Of a stretch of DNA of 48,242 nucleotides, positions 8,198-16,558 are shown piece by piece. The stretch lies in assembly GCF_008386565.1 (NCBI RefSeq), contig NZ_VUKA01000016.1, forward strand, positions 1-48,242. The letters are read 5' to 3'. The translations under genes and the position numbers were made by a program. The notes under the pieces were generated by a model. That model did no database searches. It was not told the DNA's origin and worked only from the letters and a program-made list of their open reading frames with translations. Positions within the stretch are counted from its first letter, which is position 1; each line of letters begins with the position of its first letter. This DNA comes from Teichococcus oryzae (GTDB lineage: Bacteria > Pseudomonadota > Alphaproteobacteria > Acetobacterales > Acetobacteraceae).

Positions 8198-8854
8198 ATG
8201 ACCCGCTCACCCCGCCCCCGGCGTCATCTTGCCGCGGAGATCGCCGCAGCCATCCGCAGCGGGGCCTACCGGTCCGGCGAATGGCTGCGGCAGGTCGATC
8301 TGGAGGAGCGCTTCGCCGCCACGCGCTTCGACATCCGCGCCGCGCTGGCCGAGCTGGCCCTGCGGCAGGCCGTGGAGCATGTGCCCAATCGCGGCTTCCG
8401 CATCGCCGTGCCGGATCGCCGGCGCGTGCGGGACATGCTGGCCGTGCGCGCGCTGCTGGAAGCGGAGGCTGCCGTCAGCGCCCTGCCACATCTCGACGAC
8501 GCCGCGCTGCGCCTGCTGGAAGCCAAGGCCGATGCCTTTGACCGCGCCGCCGCCGAGGGCAGCATGGCGAGCCAGAGTGCCACCAATCTGGAGTTCCACG
8601 ATACGCTCTACGGCTTCGCGCCGAACCAGGCCCTGGTGGAGGTGGCGAAGGAGGTGCGGGACCGCGCGCGGCTCTGGCCGCTGGTGCTCTGGCCCTCGCT
8701 TCGGGCGGTGCGGCGCAGCGCGGAAGGGCACCGGGTGATCCTGGCCGCGCTCCGCGCCGGCGATGCGGCGGCGGTGGCGGCCAGTGTGCGGGCGCATATC
8801 CTGGGCTCTGCCGCCAATGACCCGGCCTGCAGCGCCGAGGAGGCGGAGCGGTGA
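8198..8854 (+). CDS. GntR-family (FCD subfamily) transcriptional regulator
   Basis: A 218-residue regulator with an N-terminal winged helix of GntR type (HLAAEIAAAIRSGAY, then LRQVDLEERF and GFRIAVPD) and a C-terminal all-helical FCD ligand domain. Three of the usual FCD metal/ligand histidines are visible in LEFHDTLY, EGHRVILAAL and VRAHILG. The recognition-helix segment ATRFDIRAALAEL is more diverged than usual (common form: S(R/D)xPVREAL). The ATG at 8198 starts the family domain directly; the frame is open far upstream but that part overlaps the divergent gene. It most likely represses the adjacent transport/CoA operon and responds to the transported acid or its CoA derivative (inference from divergence and the palindrome). 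Confidence 0.87.
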   Translation: MTRSPRPRRHLAAEIAAAIRSGAYRSGEWLRQVDLEERFAATRFDIRAALAELALRQAVEHVPNRGFRIAVPDRRRVRDMLAVRALLEAEAAVSALPHLDDAALRLLEAKADAFDRAAAEGSMASQSATNLEFHDTLYGFAPNQALVEVAKEVRDRARLWPLVLWPSLRAVRRSAEGHRVILAALRAGDAAAVAASVRAHILGSAANDPACSAEEAER

Positions 8855-8878
8855 GCCGCCGGCCGCGTGGCCGGCGGC
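8855..8878. terminator. Bidirectional hairpin between GntR and rhodanese genes
   Basis: A perfect 10-bp stem (8855-8864 with 8869-8878) with a 4-base loop begins right after the GntR stop and ends three bases before the converging rhodanese stop. It has no T tract on either side. Its placement between convergent genes supports a shared terminator. Confidence 0.6.
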
Positions 8879-8881
8879 GCG

Positions 8882-9262
8882 TCAGGGCTTGTCCGTCTTG
8901 CCGCCGGCGTCCACCCAGTCCTTGAAGGCGCCAAGATTGCGGACATCTGTGTAGCCAAGGTCCTGCAGCGTCTTGCCGCTCAGGGCCGACCGCCCGCCGG
9001 AGGCGCAGTACAGGAGCACGGGCCTGGCGCGGTCAAAGGCGGGATCGTGATAAGGAGAGTCCGGATCGGCACGAAATTCCAGCATGCCGCGTGGCACGTG
9101 AACCGCGCCCGCCACCTTGCCGGAGCTTTGGATCTCCGCCGTGTCGCGCACGTCGATCACCAGCGCCTCGCCATTCTCGATGAGGCGGGTGGCTTCCTGC
9201 GGGGTGATCCGGGGCACCGCGGCATTCGCCGCCGCGAGCATGTCCTTGACCGATGTCGGCAT
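8882..9262 (-). CDS. Single-domain rhodanese-like protein
   Basis: A 126-residue stand-alone rhodanese domain (sulfur transfer or sulfur carrier). ALVIDVRDTAEIQSSGKVAG is the first conserved half, VPRGMLEFR follows, and the active loop is YCASGGRS with the catalytic cysteine, then GYTDVRNLGAFKDW. The ATG at 9262 is preceded by GGAGGA at a suitable distance; the longer open frame upstream has no family similarity. No signal peptide is seen, so it is probably cytoplasmic. It is transcribed alone, converging on the GntR gene. The sulfur donor and acceptor are not deducible. Confidence 0.88.
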   Translation of the reverse strand: MPTSVKDMLAAANAAVPRITPQEATRLIENGEALVIDVRDTAEIQSSGKVAGAVHVPRGMLEFRADPDSPYHDPAFDRARPVLLYCASGGRSALSGKTLQDLGYTDVRNLGAFKDWVDAGGKTDKP

Positions 9263-9721
9263 GGCCGTCCTCCTGTTTTGCCGGACCTTACCGCCGCTTC
9301 GCGGGATGTCGCCAGGGAAATGGCGAGGGGAATGGCGGCCTGGACGGGGGGCGCCGATGCAGGCAGACCGTCCCCGCAGCTGCGGATTGCAAACCGTCAG
9401 GCGCCACTCTACACGATGCATCAATGAGCTGCCGAGCGTTCCTCCTGCGAAGCCCGGCCGAACCATGCCATCCTGGGTATCGCGGCGCGAACATGTTCTG
9501 CCTGCGCATCGGGGCTCGTGGTGAGCCAGGCGGCTCTTGACCCGTGGCCAGCCTGCAAAACCTTCACCGCATCCTGGCCGGGCGCTGCGCCATTATACTG
9601 GCGATGACAGGGCAGCAGGATCATGATCCGTCGCGCGTCCGGTCGGAATCGCCCGGCTCGCTGGCAGGGATGCACTGGCGCTCGCTTCCCGAAGTTGTCC
9701 TGATCCAGATCGGAGCACCGT
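9263..9721. other. Divergent intergenic region before the KaiC-like gene
   Basis: A 459-base stretch between divergent rhodanese and KaiC-like genes. No credible gene was found on either strand. TATACT near 9594 is a possible -10 element for the plus strand but lacks a good -35 partner at 16-18 bp. GGAG ends about seven bases before the KaiC-like ATG. Confidence 0.4.
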
Positions 9722-11224
9722 ATGAACAATAACGTGGATGCTCTGGACAAGGCGCGGACCGGTGTCGTGGGCCTCGATGACATCCTGGCCGGAGGACTGG
9801 CCCCGGGCCACCTGTTCCTGCTGGAAGGCAATCCCGGCACCGGCAAGACCACCATCGCGCTCAGCTTCCTGCTCGAAGGCGCGCGTCAGGGGGAAAAGGG
9901 CCTCTACATCACCCTTTCCGAAACCGACCGGGAATTGCGGAACGGCGCGCGGTCGCATGGCTGGGACATCCCGGCGAGCGTCGAGGTGTTCGAGCTGGTG
10001 CCGCCCGAAAGCCTGCTGGATGCCGCGCAGCAGCAGAGCCTGCTGTATTCGTCGGATCTGGAGCTGGGGGAAACCACGCGCCAGATCTTTGAAGTCTTTG
10101 AGCGCATCCAGCCGGCCCGCATCGTCCTCGACAGCCTGTCCGAGATCCGGCTTCTGGCGCAAAGCTCGCTGCGCTACCGGCGGCAGATCCTGGCCCTGAA
10201 GCATTACTTCGCGCGCTCCGGAGCCACGGTGCTGCTGCTGGACGACCTGACCTCCGACACCCTCGACAAAACCGTCCACAGCGTTGTCCATGGCGTGATC
10301 AGGCTGGAGGAGCGGGCGCCGGAATACGGCGCCGAGCGGCGGCGCCTGCGGATCCTGAAATATCGCGGGCAGGCATTCCGCGGCGGCTTCCACGACTTCA
10401 CCATCAAGGCTGGCGGCGTCCAGGTGTTTCCGCGCCTGGTCGCGGCCGAGCATCGCTCCCGCTTCGGGCGCCGCGTCACGGCCAGCGGCCTCGCCGCGCT
10501 CGACACGCTGCTGGGAGGGGGGGTCGAGGAAGGTTCCAGCACACTGATCCTGGGCCCCGCAGGCACCGGCAAGAGCCTTTTCACGCTGCAATTCGTCGCC
10601 GCCGCGATCCGGCGCGGCGAGAAGGCGGCGATCTTTGTCTTTGACGAGGAACTGGGCCTTCTGTTCAGCCGGACCCGCGCCATGGGCTTCGACCTGGAAG
10701 GAATGCGCGACAGCGGGGCGTTGCATATCGAGCAGGTGGACGCCGCCGAACTCTCGCCGGGCGAGTTCGCCCACCGGGTGCGGGAGCGGGTCGGCGCGGC
10801 GCAGGCCAAGACGGTGGTGATCGACAGCCTCAACGGCTACCAGGCCGCCATGCCGGATGAGAACGCGCTGACCCTGCACATCCACGAGTTGCTGCAATAC
10901 CTGAACCGGCGAGGCGCCACGACGTTCCTGACCGTTGCCCAGCACGGCCTGGTGGGCGACATGCAGTCCCCGGTGGACATCACCTATCTGGCGGACACCG
11001 TGATCCTGCTCCGCTACTTCGAGGCGTTGGGCCAGGTGCGGCGTGCCATTTCCATCATCAAGAAGCGCACCGGCACGCATGAGAAAACGATCCGCGAATA
11101 TCGCATAGACAGGAACGGGCTGAGCCTGGGCGAGCCGCTCCATGATTTCCAGGGCGTGCTGAGGGGCGTACCGACCTTTGTTGGCAATGCAACGCCTCTG
11201 CTGAGCACGCCTCCGGCCAGGTGA
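9722..11224 (+). CDS. KaiC-like double RecA-domain ATPase
   Basis: A 500-residue protein with two RecA/KaiC domains, the layout of the circadian-clock ATPase KaiC. Domain 1 has Walker A GNPGTGKTT (36-44), the acidic TLSETDRE and Walker B RIVLDSLSEI. Domain 2 has Walker A GPAGTGKSL (278-286), IFVFDEE and Walker B TVVIDSLNGYQ. The C-terminal part keeps the KaiC-type ADTVILLRYFEALGQVRRAI and HEKTIREYRI. At the position of the cyanobacterial phosphorylation pair Ser431/Thr432, aligned from memory, this protein has Thr421-Tyr422 (DITYLADT). No kaiA or kaiB is nearby. The stop shares a TGATG junction with the hybrid kinase, so the two are probably co-translated and act together. A signalling or stress role is more likely than a true clock. 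Confidence 0.88.
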   Translation: MNNNVDALDKARTGVVGLDDILAGGLAPGHLFLLEGNPGTGKTTIALSFLLEGARQGEKGLYITLSETDRELRNGARSHGWDIPASVEVFELVPPESLLDAAQQQSLLYSSDLELGETTRQIFEVFERIQPARIVLDSLSEIRLLAQSSLRYRRQILALKHYFARSGATVLLLDDLTSDTLDKTVHSVVHGVIRLEERAPEYGAERRRLRILKYRGQAFRGGFHDFTIKAGGVQVFPRLVAAEHRSRFGRRVTASGLAALDTLLGGGVEEGSSTLILGPAGTGKSLFTLQFVAAAIRRGEKAAIFVFDEELGLLFSRTRAMGFDLEGMRDSGALHIEQVDAAELSPGEFAHRVRERVGAAQAKTVVIDSLNGYQAAMPDENALTLHIHELLQYLNRRGATTFLTVAQHGLVGDMQSPVDITYLADTVILLRYFEALGQVRRAISIIKKRTGTHEKTIREYRIDRNGLSLGEPLHDFQGVLRGVPTFVGNATPLLSTPPAR

Positions 11225-13305
11225 TGCCCTTCCGCGCGCTGCCGCCACCCTTTGCGCTGGTCCACACGCCGCTCGGCCGCGACGCGGCGATCGCCGAGGC
11301 GCTGCTGCGCGAGGCCGGCGCCGCGTCCCGCATCTGCCCCGATCTGGCGGCGCTGGAGGCCGGGCTGAACGACGATGCCGGCTTCGCCGTGGTGACCGAG
11401 GAAGCGTTGAGAAACGCGGACCTGCGCGGCATCGCTGCCTGGATCGCCGCGCAGCCGGCCTGGTCCGACTTCCCCTTCCTTGTGCTGACTCAGCGCGGCG
11501 AGGGAGCGACGCAGAACCCGGCAACCGCGCAGCTTTCCGCGATCCTGGGCAACGTGTCCTTTCTGGAGCGGCCCTTCCAGCCCGCGACCTTTGTCAGCAT
11601 CGCCCGATCCACGCTCAAGGGACGGCAGCGCCAGTTCGAGGCGCGGGCGCGGATCGAGGAATTGCGCGAAAGCGAGGGCCGCCTGCAAACCGCCTTGCTG
11701 GCGGGCCGGCTGGGTTCCTGGGAGTTCGATGTCGAGGCCGGGGTCCTGACAGCCTCTGCGACCTGCAAGGCCGTTTTTGGCCGCGGCCCGGATGCTCCCT
11801 TCACCTATGACGACCTGATGGCGGGCATTCATCCGCAGGACCGGCACAGGATGCAGGAAGCTGTCCAGGCGAGCATCGCCAACGGCACCGATTACGCGAT
11901 CGAGTACCGCACGATCTGGCCGGATGGCAGCAACCACTGGGCGGAGATCCGTGCCCGCGTCGTACGGGACAGGCAGGGCCGCCGGCCGCGCCTGGTGGGT
12001 GTGTCCTCCGACATCACGGACCGCAAAACGGCCGAGGATCGCCTGCGCCAGTTGAACGAGACGCTGGAGGAGCGCGTCTCCCTGCGCACCGCCGAGCTGA
12101 AGCAGGCGCATGACGCCGTGCTGGCGGAGGCGCGCCAGCGCGAATGGGCGGAAGACCAGCTCCGCCAGTCGCAGAAGATGGAGGCGGTGGGCCAGCTCAC
12201 GGGTGGCCTGGCGCATGACTTCAACAACCTGCTCGCCGGGATCTCCGGCAGCCTGGAATTGCTGCAGATCCGGGTGTCGCAGGGCCGGACGGCGGATCTG
12301 GACCGGTTCATCACCTCGGCGCAGGAGGCGACCGCGCGCGCGGCATCGCTGACGCATCGGCTGTTGGCTTTTTCCCGCAGGCAGACCCTCGACCCGGTGC
12401 CCACCGCTGTGGACAGGCTGGCCGCGGGCATGAGCGAGCTGATCACGCGCACGGTCGGTCCCTCGGTCACGATGCGGATCGCCAGCGCGCCGGATCTCTG
12501 GATCACGCGGGTCGACCGGAACCAGCTGGAAAACGCGCTGCTGAACCTGTGCATCAATGCGCGCGACGCCATGCCCGATGGCGGAAGCATCCTGATCGAG
12601 GCCGGGAATGCCGCTCTGGATGAAAAGGCGGCGCCGGGACATGACATGCCGCCGGGCGAGTATGTGTCGATCAGCGTCACCGACACCGGGACCGGCATGC
12701 CGCCCGATGTCATCGAGCGCGTGTTCGATCCCTTCTTCACGACCAAGCCGCTTGGCCAGGGAACCGGGCTCGGGCTTTCCATGGTTTATGGCTTTGTGCG
12801 GCAATCCGGCGGGCAGGTGAGGATCGATTCAGCGGTCGGCCACGGAACGACGGTCCGCCTTTACCTGCCGCGCCATCGCGCGGAACTGCCGCCGCCGGAG
12901 CCGGAAAGCAACGCGGCCGCCGCGCCCCGGGCGGCGCCGGGCGAGGCCGTCCTCGTGGTCGATGACGAGCCCACGGTCCGCATGCTGGTCACCGAGGTGC
13001 TGCGGGAACTCGGATATGGCGCGATCGAGGCGGTGAACGGAACCTCCGGGCTGGACATCCTGCGCTCATCGGCCCGGATCGATCTTCTGGTGAGCGATGT
13101 GGGCCTGCCAGGCGGCATGAATGGCCGGCAGCTCGCGGATGCCGGCCGCGCCCTCCGGCCGGAGCTGAAGGTGCTGCTCATCACCGGCTATGCCGAAAGT
13201 GCCGTGCTGGGCGAGCGGCATCTCGCGCCCGGCATGGCGGTTCTCACCAAGCCTTTCTCGCTGGAAGCCTTGGGGCGGCGGATCAAGGCCCTGATCGCCG
13301 GCTGA
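11224..13305 (+). CDS. Hybrid sensor histidine kinase with PAS and receiver domains
   Basis: A 693-residue cytoplasmic hybrid kinase; no membrane helix is seen. In order: an N-terminal receiver-like domain without a clear phosphoacceptor Asp (about 1-125, ending FLERPFQPATF), a PAS_3-type domain (about 155-265, ending VGVSSDITDRK), a short coiled coil, HisKA with His331 (GGLAHDFNNLL), HATPase_c (NLCINARDAM, DTGTGMP, GTGLGLSMVYGF), and a C-terminal receiver with Asp625 (LLVSDVGLPGG) and Lys in VLTKPFS. The ATG at 11224 overlaps the KaiC-like stop by one base; a GTG at 11221 is the alternative. A soluble PAS kinase coupled to a KaiC homologue suggests that ATPase state or redox/light input is relayed by phosphorylation; no output response regulator is adjacent. 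Confidence 0.9.
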   Translation: MPFRALPPPFALVHTPLGRDAAIAEALLREAGAASRICPDLAALEAGLNDDAGFAVVTEEALRNADLRGIAAWIAAQPAWSDFPFLVLTQRGEGATQNPATAQLSAILGNVSFLERPFQPATFVSIARSTLKGRQRQFEARARIEELRESEGRLQTALLAGRLGSWEFDVEAGVLTASATCKAVFGRGPDAPFTYDDLMAGIHPQDRHRMQEAVQASIANGTDYAIEYRTIWPDGSNHWAEIRARVVRDRQGRRPRLVGVSSDITDRKTAEDRLRQLNETLEERVSLRTAELKQAHDAVLAEARQREWAEDQLRQSQKMEAVGQLTGGLAHDFNNLLAGISGSLELLQIRVSQGRTADLDRFITSAQEATARAASLTHRLLAFSRRQTLDPVPTAVDRLAAGMSELITRTVGPSVTMRIASAPDLWITRVDRNQLENALLNLCINARDAMPDGGSILIEAGNAALDEKAAPGHDMPPGEYVSISVTDTGTGMPPDVIERVFDPFFTTKPLGQGTGLGLSMVYGFVRQSGGQVRIDSAVGHGTTVRLYLPRHRAELPPPEPESNAAAAPRAAPGEAVLVVDDEPTVRMLVTEVLRELGYGAIEAVNGTSGLDILRSSARIDLLVSDVGLPGGMNGRQLADAGRALRPELKVLLITGYAESAVLGERHLAPGMAVLTKPFSLEALGRRIKALIAG

Positions 13306-13489
13306 TCCCGCCGGCATGCCCTTCGCCACGGGTCGCCAGGGAAGAAGGCCCGGCATCCGGGGCGGCGCGGCTTTCTGGTTTCGTCCGCGGTTCCGACCTA
13401 ACATCGGCTTGACCATTGCTGCGCCTCGCGCGGCAGCAAGGGAGGAAGCCGGCTGCCATCAGGCCGCGTCATCAAGGAAGAGCGCAACC

Positions 13490-13816
13490 ATGCTGATCGA
13501 TCATCGCACCTACACCTGCCGTCCCGGTACCATCCGCAAGCACCTGGCGCTTTACGAGGAGCATGGCTGGGCCGTGCAGCGGAAGCATCTGGGCGAGCCT
13601 GTCGCGTATCTCGTGACCGAAACGGGCGACGTGAACACCTATGTGCATATCTGGGCTTACGAGGATGCCGCCGACCGCGCCCGCAAGCGCGCGGCGCTTC
13701 AGGCCGATCCGGGCTGGCAGAACTATCTGGCCCTGAGCGCCGAGGCGGGCTTCCTGTTGTCGCAGCACAACAGCCTGATGCAGCCCGTGGGCTTCGCGCC
13801 CCCGCCGCGCCGCTGA
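13490..13816 (+). CDS. NIPSNAP-family small protein
   Basis: A 108-residue protein resembling the NIPSNAP alpha/beta-barrel family (dimeric, ABM-like fold). The opening MLIDHRTYTCRPG and HIWAYEDAADRARKR are characteristic, followed by an aromatic segment WQNYLAL and a Pro-rich end. The ATG at 13490 follows AAGGAAGAG and starts directly at the family domain; the longer frame to 13316 has no similarity. Its biochemical role is unknown. It is separated from the hybrid kinase by about 180 bases and probably has its own promoter. Confidence 0.82.
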   Translation: MLIDHRTYTCRPGTIRKHLALYEEHGWAVQRKHLGEPVAYLVTETGDVNTYVHIWAYEDAADRARKRAALQADPGWQNYLALSAEAGFLLSQHNSLMQPVGFAPPPRR

Positions 13817-13861
13817 GGCCAGAAATCACTTCTCCGGGAAGCGCCGGCCGCGGGAGGCCGG

Positions 13862-13890
13862 ATCGGTCCTGCGGGCCCCGCAGGACCGAT
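13862..13890. terminator. Perfect 13-bp hairpin after the NIPSNAP gene
   Basis: Inverted repeat 13862-13874 with 13878-13890, perfect over 13 bp with a 3-base loop, 45 bases after the NIPSNAP stop. No T tract follows. Position and strength suggest a terminator. Confidence 0.6.
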
Positions 13891-14075
13891 GAGGCCGGCG
13901 CCCACCGGTAAGCGCTGGGGGAGTGGTCATCCCGCCGCTGTGCGGGCTGCCGGTTCAGGATGTCCGTGCCGCGTCTTCCGGAGCTTCCGCGATGAACAAA
14001 GGGCCGCTGCCCATGCCGCTTCCGAAAAGCCTGCGCGGGGAGAAGATGGCACTTGAAAAATCAAAGGAGTGAAGA

Positions 14076-14151
14076 TGGTGCCCAGAGCCGGAATCGAACC
14101 AGCGACACTGCGATTTTCAGTCGCATGCTCTACCAACTGAGCTATCTGGGC
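14076..14151 (-). tRNA. tRNA-Phe (GAA)
   Basis: A 76-base cloverleaf on the minus strand. The acceptor stem GCCCAGA pairs with TCTGGGC, the D-loop region is AGCTCAGTTGGTAGAGC, the anticodon arm is CGACTGAAAATCG with anticodon GAA, the T arm contains GGTTCGATTCC, and the 3' CCA is encoded at 14078-14076. All stems close. Confidence 0.97.
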
Positions 14152-14274
14152 CCAAGCTGCGGCGCCGCTTTCGAGACACCGTGGTGAGGTGCCGCGAAAT
14201 ACCCGACCTCGGCGGGGCTGTCCAGACACCAAATCAATGCCCGGTCGATTGTTTCGCTCAGGCCTGTCCTGGCC

Positions 14275-14454
14275 TCAGTCCTGCTTGTCTTCTTCCGGCT
14301 CGGCGGGCGTGCCGGGTATGGCATAGCTTCCGCTGAGCCAGCGGCCGAGATCCACCTGCTTGCACCGCTGCGAGCAGAAAGGGCGAAAAGGCGATGCGGC
14401 GGATTTGCCGCAAACGGGGCAGCGGGCGGCCTTGGCCTCAGGCTTGTTCGGCAT
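14275..14454 (-). CDS. yacG: YacG zinc-ribbon DNA gyrase inhibitor
   Basis: A 59-residue protein with the four cysteines of the YacG zinc finger: CPVCGKSA, then FCSQRC, followed by [17 protein letters not shown], the conserved YacG core. In E. coli YacG binds GyrB and inhibits gyrase. The C-terminus is short and acidic (EPEEDKQD). The ATG at 14454 lies inside the end of the RNase gene (17-base overlap), so it is coupled to it. This is the last gene of the block that runs from dcd. Confidence 0.93.
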   Translation of the reverse strand: MPNKPEAKAARCPVCGKSAASPFRPFCSQRCKQVDLGRWLSGSYAIPGTPAEPEEDKQD

Positions 14455-15553
14455 GGATATGTTCCTCCCCCAGGGGACGAAGCGGCTCGGGGCGCAGCTC
14501 CAGTGGCCCTGCCTCGGCCGCGAAGACCGCCAATGTATCGCCGGCCTGACGCAGGGCGGCCAGCACGGAAGGCGCGGCGGACAGGACCAGCCTGGCTCCC
14601 GGGCGCCGCCGCGCCGCCACAAGCCCTTGCCGCAGCGCCGCGAGGCCATGGCTGAGCGGTGACAGGGGCAGCCCCAGCACTTCGTGCAGCGGCCGGCGCA
14701 CGCGGCGGCGCTGCACCTCCAGCAGGCCGAGGCCGGTGATCCCCACCAGCCGCGCCAGCGGGTCCTGCCGCAATTCGGCTGTGAAGCCCGGCATCAGTTC
14801 CCGCCGCCGGGCCGCCGGCATGCCGGCCATGTCGATCAGGATGGCCCCGGCGAGGTGGCGTAGCCGGATCTGCCGCGCGGCTTCAGCCAGGGCGCGTGCG
14901 TTCAGGTCGCGATGCGCCGTGGCATCGCGGCCCCCGGCGAGGCCGCCGGCATCGATGTCGATCGCCAGCAGCGCGGAGGTTGGATGCAGGGTGAGCCGCC
15001 CGCCCCCCGGCAGCGGAACCTCGGAGCCGGTGAGCTGGGTGAATTCGTCCTCCACCGGCTCGTCAAAGGCCGGCGTGGCGATCAGCTCCACCCGTTCGCG
15101 CCCCAGCCTGGCGCGCAGCCTGGCCGCAGTGGCCGGATGATCGACGCGCAGGGTCAGGGCAGGGTGCGCCTCGGCCAGGAGCAGCGGCGCGTCGGGGCCG
15201 GGCGCCAGCAGGCGGGGCGGCCCTGCCAGCGGCTCCGTGCCTGGATGCAGCGCAAGGCGGGGGCCCTTGCCCCCCTGCGCGGCGCGGCTGACGGTCACCC
15301 GCAGCCATTCGCCCTCGCCGCGGCCCTTGGCGCCGGCGGAATCCGGCAGGAAGCCCGTGACGCCGCCGGCCAGCGCCACAAAGGCGCCCGCCATGGCCGG
15401 AGCGCGCGCGGAAACACGGCCGACATGCACGTCGCCCAGCCCTTCCATGTCGAAAGGCCGCTCAACAAAGGCGGCCTCCAGCCGGCCGTCCCGCCAAAGG
15501 GCGGTGCGCTGCTCCCCGGGCGAAACCGAAACCAGGATCAGGGGCGCAGCCAT
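14438..15553 (-). CDS. rng: Short RNase E/G-family ribonuclease
   Basis: A 371-residue member of the RNase E/G family, which makes endonucleolytic cuts in single-stranded RNA. An N-terminal S1-like part (about 1-75, [15 protein letters not shown]) is followed by the catalytic region with the two expected metal aspartates in [10 protein letters not shown] and AILIDMAG, then RRPLHEVLG. The chain stops before the Zn-link cysteines and the small domain of full-length RNase G (about 490 residues), so dimer-tetramer assembly through zinc is not expected. The ATG at 15553 overlaps the maf gene by 16 bases. The S1 region also lacks the usual length. Gene order maf-rng-yacG is common in this group of bacteria. 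Confidence 0.85.
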   Translation of the reverse strand: MAAPLILVSVSPGEQRTALWRDGRLEAAFVERPFDMEGLGDVHVGRVSARAPAMAGAFVALAGGVTGFLPDSAGAKGRGEGEWLRVTVSRAAQGGKGPRLALHPGTEPLAGPPRLLAPGPDAPLLLAEAHPALTLRVDHPATAARLRARLGRERVELIATPAFDEPVEDEFTQLTGSEVPLPGGGRLTLHPTSALLAIDIDAGGLAGGRDATAHRDLNARALAEAARQIRLRHLAGAILIDMAGMPAARRRELMPGFTAELRQDPLARLVGITGLGLLEVQRRRVRRPLHEVLGLPLSPLSHGLAALRQGLVAARRRPGARLVLSAAPSVLAALRQAGDTLAVFAAEAGPLELRPEPLRPLGEEHIHAEQA

Positions 15554-16182
15554 CCGACGCCCCGCAGCAATTGCGCGGTTTCGTGCAGCGGCAGGCCCAC
15601 CACGTTGGAATGGCTGCCGGACAGGAAGCGCACAAAGGCCTCGGCCGATTCCTGGATGGTGTAGCCGCCCGCCTTGCCGCGCCATTCGCCAGAAGCGATG
15701 TAGGCCTCGACCTGCTGCGGCGTCAGCCGCTGGAAGGTGACAATGCTTTCCACCACGCGGGTGAGCAGCCGCCCATCCGGCAGGCCAAGCGCGACCCCGG
15801 TATAGACCCGGTGGCGGCGGCCGGAGATCAGCGCCAGGCAGTCGCGGGCCTGCGCCTCGGTTTCCGCCTTGGGCAGGATGCGGCGGCCGACGCCCACCAC
15901 TGTGTCGGCGGCCAGAACCAGCGCATGCGGCTCCAGCGCCATCACGGCGCGAGCCTTGGCCTGGGACAGGCGGCCGGCCAGCGGACGGGGAAGTTCCTGC
16001 CGCAGCGGCGATTCGTCGATCTCGGGGGGCAGCACGCGCGCCGGCGCCACGCCGATGCGGCGCAGCAATTCGAGGCGCCGGGGACTGCCGCTGGCCAGGA
16101 TCAGGGGAGGGCGCACCGCGGCCGGAGCCTCGGCGCGGGCCGAGGAGGGCACCAGGGGGGCCATCTGGCCCGCCTCGGACAT
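15538..16182 (-). CDS. maf: Maf-family nucleoside triphosphate pyrophosphatase
   Basis: A 214-residue Maf/HAM1-like protein that hydrolyses non-canonical or surplus NTPs to NMP and pyrophosphate. Motifs are LILASGSPRRLELLRRIG (about 27-44), the KARAV segment, LAADTVV with the catalytic Asp, SGRRHRVYTGV and GKAGGYTIQ. The residues before position 25 are an Ala/Pro-rich extension; the ATG at 16182 overlaps the infA stop by one base (TAATG), supporting this start. It sits between infA and the RNase gene in a translationally coupled row. Confidence 0.93.
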   Translation of the reverse strand: MSEAGQMAPLVPSSARAEAPAAVRPPLILASGSPRRLELLRRIGVAPARVLPPEIDESPLRQELPRPLAGRLSQAKARAVMALEPHALVLAADTVVGVGRRILPKAETEAQARDCLALISGRRHRVYTGVALGLPDGRLLTRVVESIVTFQRLTPQQVEAYIASGEWRGKAGGYTIQESAEAFVRFLSGSHSNVVGLPLHETAQLLRGVGWLRP

Positions 16183-16400
16183 TACTTGAACCGGAAAGTG
16201 ATGCGGCCCTTGGTCAGGTCGTATGGCGTCATCTCGACATTCACGCGGTCCCCGGCCAGCACGCGGATGCGATTCTTGCGCATCTTGCCGCTGGTATGGG
16301 CCAGGACCATGTGCTCGTTGTCGAGCTTCACGCGGAACATGGCGTTGGGCAGAAGTTCAACGACCTGGCCGCTGAACTCAATCATATCTTCTTTCGACAT
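16182..16400 (-). CDS. infA: Translation initiation factor IF-1
   Basis: A 72-residue S1/OB-fold protein, full family length, beginning [19 protein letters not shown] and ending [13 protein letters not shown]-1 occupies the ribosomal A site during initiation. GAAAGAGG lies upstream of the ATG at 16400. The 158-base gap to the hisD stop upstream should hold its own promoter, although the gene also follows hisD in the same direction. Confidence 0.98.
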   Translation of the reverse strand: MSKEDMIEFSGQVVELLPNAMFRVKLDNEHMVLAHTSGKMRKNRIRVLAGDRVNVEMTPYDLTKGRITFRFK

Positions 16401-16558
16401 CAGGCCTCTTTCGGCGGTGCTGCTGCGGGAACGGGCGGGCGGCGCGGACCATGATGGCCCACGCTCCCCCGGTCAAGGATGACAAGGGGCATGTCGCCCA
16501 GCCCTGTCGCATCCGCAACAGAAATGGCGGCTGCGCGCGCAATCTTCAACGGGGGCGG

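Noticed and set aside
9537-9600. TTGACC near 9537 as a -35 element for the KaiC-like gene
   Set aside because: No matching -10 element at 16-18 bp; the nearby TATACT is too far downstream to pair with it.
9593-11524. Long minus-strand frame (643 codons) opposite the KaiC-like gene
   Set aside because: Antisense shadow typical of high-GC DNA; Arg/Gln/His-rich, no motif, while the plus strand has two Walker A motifs.
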